From positions 1,116,001 to 1,180,000 of the forward strand of contig NZ_PHUE01000001.1 of assembly GCF_002813295.1 (NCBI RefSeq): 64,000 bases of DNA, in the 5' to 3' direction. Under the pieces are notes generated by a model that saw only the letters and a program-made list of their open reading frames with translations, was not told the origin of the DNA and searched no databases. This DNA is from Flavobacterium sp. 5 (GTDB lineage: Bacteria > Bacteroidota > Bacteroidia > Flavobacteriales > Flavobacteriaceae). Position 1 is the first letter of the stretch. Each line of letters opens with the position of its first letter. Positions 34,816-42,264 of this stretch are shown piece after piece. The translations under genes and the position numbers were made by a program.

Positions 34816-35604
34816 TTAATATGTGTATTCAGTTATATATAGTATTGTTTTTCCATCTCTCGCATAGGATGTCGTTTTTTTAGGATACCCATTCTCCCCA
34901 TAAATGTAATTGCTGATATAAACAAATGGATCTAATGAACTGCTAGCACTAGTTATATTATTATTTCCAATACCAACCTCATATAACAATAAGTTAAAAC
35001 CTAAAATATTTTTGAATGGAGCATTTTTATCATCATACTCATAAACCCTTACGTTGTGTTGATCACTGTTAAGAATAAACTCTTCTACCTTAACGAGATT
35101 TCCATCTTTGTAATTTAAAATCCCTTGATGATCTTTTACTTCTATATTTGTTTTAGCATCTACCACATAATATACATAAGTAACTTGATTATCCGTATTA
35201 TATGAGTAAACTGTTTTGTAAATATATTGCCCATTTGGATATTCAGTGGAAAACTCTTTTTTTAATATTCTTGTTTTTAGTTTTCCATTTTCATAAGTAT
35301 AAGAGACTTCAGTATCTTTAGACTCATTTCCTTTATCGTCTAAATCAAATTTCACTTGTTTAACTATACTATTTCCATCGTAAGTAAAAACAGTTTTTGA
35401 ATCTTCATCTACTGAAGTTGAAATTTTATTTCCATCATAAGTTAAGATAGTTTTACTATTATCCGAAGCAAATTCAGGGAAAGTCATAGAAATTGTTTTT
35501 GGTAAAACTGAATTATCAGCAGAACTCGAAGTTGAATCATCACTAGAACAAGATGAAATTAGCACTAAAAACAAAGCACTTAAAAGAAATAAAAAAATTT
35601 TCAT
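34816..35604 (-). CDS. Lipoprotein B, paralogue of the gene at 33519
   Basis: Starting at the ATG at 35604 the 262-residue product has a lipoprotein signal (MKIFLFLLSALFLVLISSC, Cys19), followed by a Ser/Asp-rich linker and repeated T-Y-D-G elements (ILTYDGNKISTS, VFTYDGNSIVKQV, SYTYENGKL). The C-terminal part YEYDDKNAPFKNILGF and NGYPKKT aligns with lipoprotein A. Overall identity looks low (about a quarter to a third by eye), so these are old or fast-evolving relatives. Function is unknown. The 5' and 3' flanks carry the GSCFA relic and intact alaS. Confidence 0.8.
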   Translation of the reverse strand: MKIFLFLLSALFLVLISSCSSDDSTSSSADNSVLPKTISMTFPEFASDNSKTILTYDGNKISTSVDEDSKTVFTYDGNSIVKQVKFDLDDKGNESKDTEVSYTYENGKLKTRILKKEFSTEYPNGQYIYKTVYSYNTDNQVTYVYYVVDAKTNIEVKDHQGILNYKDGNLVKVEEFILNSDQHNVRVYEYDDKNAPFKNILGFNLLLYEVGIGNNNITSASSSLDPFVYISNYIYGENGYPKKTTSYARDGKTILYITEYTY

Positions 35605-35633
35605 TTTTAACAAATTACGTATTAATATATTTA

Positions 35634-35641
35634 CAAATATA
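35634..35641 (-). promoter_or_regulatory. -7 box for lipoprotein gene B
   Basis: TATATTTG on the minus strand, 30 bp upstream of the ATG, identical to the box of gene A. Confidence 0.6.
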
Positions 35642-35687
35642 TCAAAACACAGAACTAAAGACCTAAAAAAACAACTTATTTGAACAA

Positions 35688-35729
35688 AAAAATCCCAAAT
35701 AAATTATTAATTAATTACTTGGGATTTTT
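35688..35729 (-). terminator. Terminator of alaS
   Basis: AAAAATCCCAA pairs with TTGGGATTTTT across an AT-rich loop, beyond the alaS stop. Confidence 0.8.
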
Positions 35730-35782
35730 AAACTTATATTCTATTTATTAATACAACCTAAAGATTGTTTGTGCTAGAAAAT

Positions 35783-38413
35783 TTACTTTACAAACTCAAT
35801 TGCTTTTTTCAAAGCCTCTCCAATTCCATCTACATTTTTACCTCCTGCAGTTGCGAAGAAAGGTTGCCCTCCTCCTCCACCTTGGATGTATTTTCCTAAT
35901 TCACGTACGACTTGACCTGCATTTAATTTTTTATCCGCCACTAATTCTTTAGAAATATAACAAGACAACATTGGTTTTCCAGCATCGGCAGTAGCTAATA
36001 CTAAGAAAATATTTTCTCCTAAAAGTCCTAATTCATACGCTAAATCTTTAGCTCCTTCTGGACTCAAATCAACTTGTTTGGCAAGGAAACGAACTCCATT
36101 AATTTCTTGTAATTCCTGAGCTAATTCTCCTTTCATATTTTTAGCTTTATCCTTCAATAAAACCTCCAATTGTTTTTTCAAAGAAGCATTTTCCTCTTGT
36201 ATTGTTTGAATCGCTTTTACAGGATCTACAGCATTTTTCAACACTTCTTTTATCTCTGCAAAAGAAATCAATTGCGATTCGAAAAAGTCTTTAGCGGCAT
36301 CGCTTGTAATAGCTTCTATACGACGGATTCCCGCCGCCACAGCTCCTTCTGAAGTAATTTTGAAATGCCAAATATCACTTGTATTTGGCACGTGTGTTCC
36401 TCCACATAATTCAACAGAATCGCCAAACTTAATCATACGAACCAAATCACCATATTTTTCTCCAAACAATGCCATAGCACCTTCTTCAATTGCTTGATCT
36501 TTTGGAATCGCTCTTTTTTCGATTAATGGCAAACTCTCACGAATTCTAGCATTTACGAAATCTTCTACTTCTTTAATTTCTTCATCCGTTACTTTAGAGA
36601 AATGAGAAAAGTCAAAACGCAATGAAGCAGAACGTACCATCGAACCTTTTTGCTCGATATGTGTTCCTAATATTTTTCGTAATCCTTGATGCAACAAGTG
36701 AGTTGCCGTATGATTAGAAGACGTTTTTGCTCTTTGATTTGCATCTACAACAGCCGTAAAACTATCCGTTAAATTATCAGGCAGCGATTTGGTAAGATGA
36801 ACCGTTTGATTGTTTTCTTTCTTGGTATCGATAATATAGATAATGTCGCCGTTTTGAGCTTCAAGATATCCTTTGTCTCCTGTTTGTCCTCCACTTTCAC
36901 CATAAAATGGTGTTGAATTGAAAACAAGTTGAAAAATTTCACCGTCTTTTACACTATCAACTCTTCTGTATTTAGTAATTTTCACATTGTGTTTTAAACG
37001 ATCATAACCCACAAATTCCTGTACATCATCTTCAACTAAAATATTCCAGTCACCAGCCGTCACTTTTGAAGCTGCACGAGAACGTTCTTTTTGTAATTGT
37101 AATTGTTCCTGGAATCCTTTTTCATCCAATTCTAATCCTTTTTCAGACAATATCAATGCAGTCAAATCGATTGGAAAACCGTATGTATCGTATAATTCGA
37201 ATGCTTTTTTACCATCGATTACAGTTCCTGAATTAGTATTAATTACTGCATCAAGCAATACCAAACCTTGATCTAAAGTTCTCAAGAAAGAACTTTCTTC
37301 CTCACGAATCACATTTGAACATAATGCTTTTTGAGAACGAATTTCTGGAAAAGATCCGCTCATTTGCGCACTCAAAGTTTCAACCAATTTGTATATAAAA
37401 GGTTCTTTGGTATCTAAGAACGTAAAACCGTAACGAATAGCACGACGCAAAATTCTACGAATTACATAACCAGCTCCCGTATTAGATGGCAATTGACCAT
37501 CAGCGATTGCAAAAGCAACTGCACGAACGTGATCGGCAATAACACGGATAGCAATATTTATTTTTTCTTCGGCTTCGTCTTTTGCTTTGATAGTATATTT
37601 ACTCCCAGTAATCGTTTCAATTTCGCGGATTAGTGGTGTAAAAACATCTGTATCATAATTCGACTGAACTCCTTGTAAAACCATACAAAGACGCTCAAAT
37701 CCCATTCCTGTATCTACGTGTTGCGCTGGCAATTTCTCTAAAGAACCATCGGCTTTACGATTGAATTCCATAAATACGTTGTTCCAAATTTCAACTACGT
37801 GCGGATGATCATTATTCACTAAAGATTTCCCTGAAACTAGAGCTTTTTCTTCAGCAGAGCGAATATCAACGTGAATTTCAGAGCAAGGTCCACAAGGTCC
37901 CTGATCTCCCATTTCCCAGAAATTATCTTTTTTGTTTCCAAGAATGATTCTGTCTTCATCAATTAATGTTGCCCAAATATCCCAAGCTTCTTGGTCAAAA
38001 GGAACATTCTCTTCAGCGTTTCCTTCAAAAACAGAAACATAAAGAATGTCTTTAGGTATTTTGTAAACTTCAGTCAATAATTCCCATGCCCAGTGAATGG
38101 CTTCTTTTTTAAAATAATCTCCAAAAGACCAGTTACCCAACATTTCGAACATAGTATGGTGGTAGGTATCGATTCCTACTTCCTCAAGGTCATTATGTTT
38201 TCCTGAAACACGAAGACATTTTTGTGTATCGGCAATTCTTTTGCTTTTTGGTGTTCCAAGCCCTAAGAAGTATTCTTTGAACTGGGCCATCCCTGAATTA
38301 TTGAACATCAAGGTTGGATCATCTTTAAGAACGATTGGAGCTGAGGGAACTATTAAATGTCCTTTGCTCTCGAAAAAATCTAGGAATTGCTTGCGTACGT
38401 CTTGTGATTTCAT
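35783..38413 (-). CDS. alaS: Alanyl-tRNA synthetase
   Basis: The 876-residue protein is a full-length class II alanyl-tRNA synthetase that charges tRNA-Ala in the cytoplasm. The start [19 protein letters not shown] and [16 protein letters not shown] near 32-47 form the aminoacylation core. The editing domain has [16 protein letters not shown] near 565 and [12 protein letters not shown] near 670, with the expected zinc-binding His and Cys. The C-Ala domain ends [20 protein letters not shown] fragment of its 3' end is repeated at 34470. The next genes rightward are divergent. Confidence 0.97.
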   Translation of the reverse strand: MKSQDVRKQFLDFFESKGHLIVPSAPIVLKDDPTLMFNNSGMAQFKEYFLGLGTPKSKRIADTQKCLRVSGKHNDLEEVGIDTYHHTMFEMLGNWSFGDYFKKEAIHWAWELLTEVYKIPKDILYVSVFEGNAEENVPFDQEAWDIWATLIDEDRIILGNKKDNFWEMGDQGPCGPCSEIHVDIRSAEEKALVSGKSLVNNDHPHVVEIWNNVFMEFNRKADGSLEKLPAQHVDTGMGFERLCMVLQGVQSNYDTDVFTPLIREIETITGSKYTIKAKDEAEEKINIAIRVIADHVRAVAFAIADGQLPSNTGAGYVIRRILRRAIRYGFTFLDTKEPFIYKLVETLSAQMSGSFPEIRSQKALCSNVIREEESSFLRTLDQGLVLLDAVINTNSGTVIDGKKAFELYDTYGFPIDLTALILSEKGLELDEKGFQEQLQLQKERSRAASKVTAGDWNILVEDDVQEFVGYDRLKHNVKITKYRRVDSVKDGEIFQLVFNSTPFYGESGGQTGDKGYLEAQNGDIIYIIDTKKENNQTVHLTKSLPDNLTDSFTAVVDANQRAKTSSNHTATHLLHQGLRKILGTHIEQKGSMVRSASLRFDFSHFSKVTDEEIKEVEDFVNARIRESLPLIEKRAIPKDQAIEEGAMALFGEKYGDLVRMIKFGDSVELCGGTHVPNTSDIWHFKITSEGAVAAGIRRIEAITSDAAKDFFESQLISFAEIKEVLKNAVDPVKAIQTIQEENASLKKQLEVLLKDKAKNMKGELAQELQEINGVRFLAKQVDLSPEGAKDLAYELGLLGENIFLVLATADAGKPMLSCYISKELVADKKLNAGQVVRELGKYIQGGGGGQPFFATAGGKNVDGIGEALKKAIEFVK

Positions 38414-38509
38414 TGTAAAATTTAAAGATTTAAAAAATTTAAAGATTCGAAGATTATAGCAGAAATAAATTTTTCAATTATTAAATCTTTTAATCTCTCA
38501 ATCTGTTTT

Positions 38510-38648
38510 TGCCCCAGATAGCAGTGGAAAGCTTCGAGATTTAGAAACTTATTTTTTCTTGAGATGGCAGAGCGACCGAAGGAAGCTCCTGCCAGCTCAT
38601 TAGAAAAAAAAGTTTTCTAAACGAGAACTTGCAACGGATAGCTGGATA
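38510..38648 (+). repeat. Dispersed intergenic repeat B, copy 2
   Basis: Outer ends GCCCCAGATAGCAGTGGAAA and GCAACGGATAGCTGG match copy 1. The inner hairpin (GGCAGAGCGACCGAAGGAAG then CTCCTGCC) matches copy 1 at most positions, while the intervening stem (AGAAACTT...AGTTTTCT) differs in sequence but is still paired. It fills the middle of the gap between alaS and the M23 gene. Confidence 0.8.
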
Positions 38649-38701
38649 AGGCACATTATATTTATTATTTAAAAAAAGAGTCGAACATCTGAAACATTTA
38701 T

Positions 38702-38709
38702 TAAATTTG
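38702..38709 (+). promoter_or_regulatory. -7 box for the M23 peptidase gene
   Basis: TAAATTTG fits TAnnTTTG, 46 bp before the ATG, which leaves an untranslated leader of about 40 nt. Confidence 0.5.
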
Positions 38710-38755
38710 TTCGACTAACCTTATACTAATTTGCAAAAATAGGGTATTTTAAAAT

Positions 38756-39733
38756 ATGGCGAAAGTAAAATATTATTACGATTCGGTAAATCTGGCCTAT
38801 AGGAAAATAAAAATCAGAAAAAGAAGAAAATTTGGATTTGCCATTCTGTTTTTATTAGCCTCGGCATTGTTTGGTTTTTTGACTTTTATAATACTATTAA
38901 ATACGCCTTATTTCGATACTCCTAAGGATCGCTCCTTAGCACGTCAAGTAGAAAATTTGAAGTTAAATTATGCGATCTTAAATAAAAAAATGGATCAAAT
39001 AGATGATGTAGTTGAAGATCTTGAGGATCGCGACAATAATTTATACCGTGTTTATTTCAATACTGCTGCAATTCCTTTGGAAGAGAGAAAAGCGGGTTAT
39101 TCTAACATAAATCGATATGCTGCTTTGCAAGGTTACGATAATTCAAAATTGGTAACGAGTACTACAGAAAGAATAGATGCGTTGAGTAAAGAATTGGCTA
39201 TACAGTCGAAATCATTGGACCAAATTTTAAAATTAGCTAAAGCTAAAGACAAATTACTGGCAGCAATTCCAGCGATACAACCGGTGAAAAATGAAAATTT
39301 AAAACAAATGGCTTCTGGTTTTGGGTACAGAACCGACCCATTTACGAAAGCCAGAAAAATGCATGAAGGAATGGATTTTACGGCCAAATCGGGAACTCCA
39401 ATTTATGCAACAGGCGATGGAGTTGTGGCTAGGGCAGATAATACAGCTTCGGGTTATGGGAATCATATCGTTATAAGACATGGTTATGGATACGAAACCT
39501 TATATGGTCATTTAAGTAAATACAACTGCAGGGCTGGAAAGTCAGTAAAAAGAGGCGATGTTATAGGATACGTAGGCAGCACAGGAAGATCTGAAGCACC
39601 ACACTTGCATTACGAAGTTCATAAAAATGGAAAAGTAGTTAATCCGCTTAATTTTTATTATGGCAATATTTCGGCAATAGAATACGTTGCTATTTCTAAA
39701 ATTGCTAACCAGGAAAATCAATCGTTAGATTAG
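38756..39733 (+). CDS. M23 family metallopeptidase, membrane-anchored
   Basis: The 325-residue protein has a cytoplasmic basic N-terminus, one TM segment (about 27-49), a coiled-coil region (about 60-165) and a LytM/M23 domain at 187-300. Zinc ligands and catalytic residues are complete: H203 and D207 in MHEGMDF, H252 in YGHLSKY, H283 and H285 in PHLHYEVH. M23 enzymes cleave peptidoglycan cross-links, so this one likely acts in growth or division. The MerR-like gene follows after about 150 bp with no terminator that I can see. Confidence 0.93.
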   Translation: MAKVKYYYDSVNLAYRKIKIRKRRKFGFAILFLLASALFGFLTFIILLNTPYFDTPKDRSLARQVENLKLNYAILNKKMDQIDDVVEDLEDRDNNLYRVYFNTAAIPLEERKAGYSNINRYAALQGYDNSKLVTSTTERIDALSKELAIQSKSLDQILKLAKAKDKLLAAIPAIQPVKNENLKQMASGFGYRTDPFTKARKMHEGMDFTAKSGTPIYATGDGVVARADNTASGYGNHIVIRHGYGYETLYGHLSKYNCRAGKSVKRGDVIGYVGSTGRSEAPHLHYEVHKNGKVVNPLNFYYGNISAIEYVAISKIANQENQSLD

Positions 39734-39879
39734 GTTTTTGGTTGATGGTTGGTAGATATTTTAAGCGTAACGAAAATTGAATAGTAAGATATAAAATACA
39801 GACAGGAAGTTAAGAGTGAAAAGTAATTAATGATTAGCAAAGTGCTAACAACTAATTACTACCAACTAAAGAAATAAAC

Positions 39880-40215
39880 ATGCACATAGAATTATCACCA
39901 GATAAGAGATATTATAGCATTGGCGAAGTTGCCAAAGCATTTGATGTAAACGCTTCCCTAATTCGGTTTTGGGACAGTGAATTTGATATTCTGAAACCAA
40001 AGAAAAATGCAAAGGGAAATAGAATGTTCACTCCAGAAGACATTAAGAATCTAAAACTTATTTATCATTTGGTCAAAGAAAGAGGTTTTACTTTAGAGGG
40101 AGCCAAAACTCATCTAAAAGAAGGACAAAAGAAAACTATGGATAAATTTGAAATTATTAGTAAATTAGAAACCATAAAAATGCAGTTGATTAACATTAAA
40201 AACGAATTACAATAA
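39880..40215 (+). CDS. MerR family transcriptional regulator
   Basis: The 111-residue protein holds a winged-helix HTH of MerR type: YYSIGEVAKAFDVNASLIRFWDSEF (11-35), then GNRMFTPEDIKNLKLIYHLVKERGFTLEGAK (47-77) and a short coiled-coil tail for dimerisation. No effector-binding domain or metal-binding Cys is present, so a signal cannot be named. In Flavobacteria this gene often sits between the M23 peptidase and lemA, as here, which suggests a link to the envelope. Confidence 0.9.
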   Translation: MHIELSPDKRYYSIGEVAKAFDVNASLIRFWDSEFDILKPKKNAKGNRMFTPEDIKNLKLIYHLVKERGFTLEGAKTHLKEGQKKTMDKFEIISKLETIKMQLINIKNELQ

Positions 40216-40253
40216 CAATAAATAAAAACAAACAAACCTTAAATTAAATAAAC

Positions 40254-40841
40254 ATGAGAAGATTTTTGCCTTGGATTATCGGAGCAGTAGTAATTATTGG
40301 AATTTACAGCTGGGTTAAAGGGATAAACAATACAGCAGTTACACTTGGTCAAACCGTTGAGCAATCATGGGGAGATGTACAAACAGCTTATCAAAGAAGA
40401 AATGATCTTATTGGAAACCTAGTAAACACAGTAAAAGGTGCCGCTGATTTTGAAAAAAGTACTTTAACAGCAGTAATTGAAGCTCGTGCCAAAGCTACTT
40501 CTGTAACTGTTGATCCAACTAACATTTCACCAGAACAATTAGCAGCGTTCAACTCGGCTCAAAGTGGCGTAAGCAGTTCATTATCAAAATTATTAGTTAC
40601 AGTAGAAAAATATCCAGAATTAAAAGCCAATGAAAACTTCTTAAAATTACAAGACGAATTGGCTAGTACTGAAAATCAAATCTTGACAGCTCGTACTCGT
40701 TTTAACGAAGCTGTTATGCCATATAACACGCATATCAAAACGTTCCCTAACTCTATGTTTGCTGGAATGTTTGGCTTCAAAGAAAAAGCTTATTTCCAAT
40801 CAGTAGCTGGTGCTGAAAAACCTGTTGAAGTAAAATTCTAA
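40254..40841 (+). CDS. lemA: LemA family protein
   Basis: The 195-residue product has an N-terminal TM (about 4-20) followed by the LemA helical domain with VEQSWGDVQTAYQRRNDLIGNLVNTVKG (35-62) and LASTENQILTARTRFNEAVMPYNTHIKTFP near 138-167. LemA proteins are membrane proteins of unknown function, commonly encoded with TPM-domain genes. Two such genes follow. A strong terminator sits between them and lemA. Confidence 0.93.
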   Translation: MRRFLPWIIGAVVIIGIYSWVKGINNTAVTLGQTVEQSWGDVQTAYQRRNDLIGNLVNTVKGAADFEKSTLTAVIEARAKATSVTVDPTNISPEQLAAFNSAQSGVSSSLSKLLVTVEKYPELKANENFLKLQDELASTENQILTARTRFNEAVMPYNTHIKTFPNSMFAGMFGFKEKAYFQSVAGAEKPVEVKF

Positions 40842-40849
40842 AAAAATAT

Positions 40850-40873
40850 AACCCCGCTTAGGCGGGGTTTTTA
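40850..40873 (+). terminator. Terminator or partial terminator between lemA and the TPM genes
   Basis: AACCCCGC pairs perfectly with GCGGGGTT across a 4-nt loop, followed by T residues. It is GC-rich and strong, ending about 12 bp before the next start. No separate promoter is visible, so the TPM genes probably depend on read-through. Confidence 0.85.
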
Positions 40874-40884
40874 AAACTTATACA

Positions 40885-41322
40885 ATGTCAAAAGTAGAAG
40901 ATTTTTTAAGCCCAGAAGATGAGCAAGAAATTGTTGAGGCTATTCGTATAGCCGAAAAAAACACTTCGGGCGAAATTAGAGTACATATAGAGAAAACGAC
41001 TTCGCTTGATGCCTATGATCGTGCCTTGGAAGTTTTTCAAGATTTAAAAATGGATGAGACCCAATTACAAAATGGTGTTTTAATCTATATGGCTGTCGAG
41101 GACAAAACTTTTGTTATTTGTGGAGACAAAGGCATAAATGATATTGTAACCAATACTTTTTGGGACAGTACTCGTGATGTCATGATTACACAATTTAAAC
41201 AGGGGAATTTTAAACAAGGATTAATCGATGGTATCTTAAAAGCTGGAGAAAAACTCAAAGAGCATTTTCCTTGGCAAGAAGGAGACACCAATGAATTATC
41301 TAACGAAATATCAAGAGGATAA
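40885..41322 (+). CDS. TPM-domain protein (cytoplasmic, no signal)
   Basis: The 145 residues form a single TPM (TLP18.3/Psb32/MOLO) fold: FLSPEDEQEIVEAIRIAEKNTSGEIRVHIEK at 7-37, GVLIYMAVEDKTFVICGDKGINDIV near 64-88, and FKQGLIDGILKAGEKLKEHFP near 112-132. No signal peptide is seen. TPM domains occur in photosystem repair and membrane-protein quality control, but the bacterial short form is uncharacterised. Its stop overlaps the start of the next gene by one base (TAATG), so the two are translationally coupled. Confidence 0.88.
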   Translation: MSKVEDFLSPEDEQEIVEAIRIAEKNTSGEIRVHIEKTTSLDAYDRALEVFQDLKMDETQLQNGVLIYMAVEDKTFVICGDKGINDIVTNTFWDSTRDVMITQFKQGNFKQGLIDGILKAGEKLKEHFPWQEGDTNELSNEISRG

Positions 41323-42173
41323 TGGAACTAAGACAAAAGTCAGAAAGTCGAAAGTCAAAAGTCGAAAGTCAGAAAACAAAAACTGAGTGGAAATTAATTT
41401 TTTATGTTTTCCTTTTCTTAAACAGTAATTTTCTATTTGCACAATTTGACATTCCGGAAAAGCCTAGTTTTCAAACTTCGGTATATGATTATGCAAATGT
41501 TTTAAGCCCGCAGGAAAAAGCACAGCTCGAAGAAAAGCTAATCAAATACTCTGATTCTACCACTACTCAAATTGTTGTAATCACTATAGAGAGTCTCAAA
41601 AATGAAGACGTAAGTCAATTGGCAACCAAATGGGGACAAACATGGGGAATTGGAGGAACTGCAAAAGACGATAACGGTGTTATAATACTTTTGGCAAAAG
41701 CCGAAAGAAAAATAGCGATAAATCCTGGTTATGGACTTGAAGATAAATTAACTGCTGGAACTGGTGGTGAAATCATACGAAATATTATTATTCCCGAATT
41801 TAAAGCAGGCAGTTATTATCGTGGTTTAGACAAAGGAACCGATGCTCTTTTTGATGTTTTTAAAGGAAAATACAAAGGAGAGCGCAAACAACAAACCAAA
41901 GGAAAAGATTTTCCTGTTTTCCCGATCATTGTCATCGTTATCATCGTTTTGATATTGCTATCCAAAAATAAAGGTGGTGGCAGCGGAAACTCTGGCAACC
42001 GTGGTGGTGGCGGTCCCAGCCTAATGGATGTTATCCTTCTAAGCAGTCTCGGAAGAGGCAGCGGTGGCGGATTTGGAGGAGGATCTTCAGGCGGTGGATT
42101 TGGAGGCGGTGGCTTCGGCGGAGGTTTTGGTGGTGGTGGATTCTCTGGTGGAGGCTCTAGTGGAGGCTGGTAA
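41322..42173 (+). CDS. TPM-domain membrane protein with Gly-rich tail
   Basis: The 283-residue product has a signal segment (about 24-40, FYVFLFLNSNFLFAQ) preceded by an unusual 22-residue basic stretch coded by a 7-bp repeat. A TPM domain follows at about 47-175 (VYDYANVLSPQEKAQLEEKL, IVVITIESLKNEDVSQLATKW, GVIILLAKAERKIAINPGYGLE), then a TM at about 198-215 and a Gly-rich tail ending GGSSGGW. This is the usual YgcG-like layout. The gene overlaps the previous stop by one base. A normal signal-peptide gene would start just before EWKLIFY, so the basic stretch may be a recent addition. Confidence 0.88.
   Translation: MELRQKSESRKSKVESQKTKTEWKLIFYVFLFLNSNFLFAQFDIPEKPSFQTSVYDYANVLSPQEKAQLEEKLIKYSDSTTTQIVVITIESLKNEDVSQLATKWGQTWGIGGTAKDDNGVIILLAKAERKIAINPGYGLEDKLTAGTGGEIIRNIIIPEFKAGSYYRGLDKGTDALFDVFKGKYKGERKQQTKGKDFPVFPIIVIVIIVLILLSKNKGGGSGNSGNRGGGGPSLMDVILLSSLGRGSGGGFGGGSSGGGFGGGGFGGGFGGGGFSGGGSSGGW
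41335..41377 (+). repeat. Heptanucleotide repeat inside the 5' end of the TPM gene
   Basis: Units AAAAGTC, AGAAAGTC, GAAAGTC, AAAAGTC, GAAAGTC and AGAAAAC follow each other. The unit is mostly 7 bp, so gain or loss of one copy would change the reading frame. It encodes residues of the type KSESRKSKVESQK ahead of the signal segment. Confidence 0.75.
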
Positions 42174-42223
42174 AATTAAATTCAGTATTCAATAAAACTT
42201 TTAAGTTGAAATTATAATTATAT

Positions 42224-42257
42224 AAAAAAATGCCTTCAGAATCTGAAGGCATTTTTT
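42224..42257. terminator. Bidirectional terminator between the TPM gene and the barrel gene
   Basis: AAAAAATGCCTTCAGA pairs perfectly with TCTGAAGGCATTTTTT with very little loop. Runs of A and T lie on both sides. Confidence 0.9.
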
Positions 42258-42264
42258 TATATTT

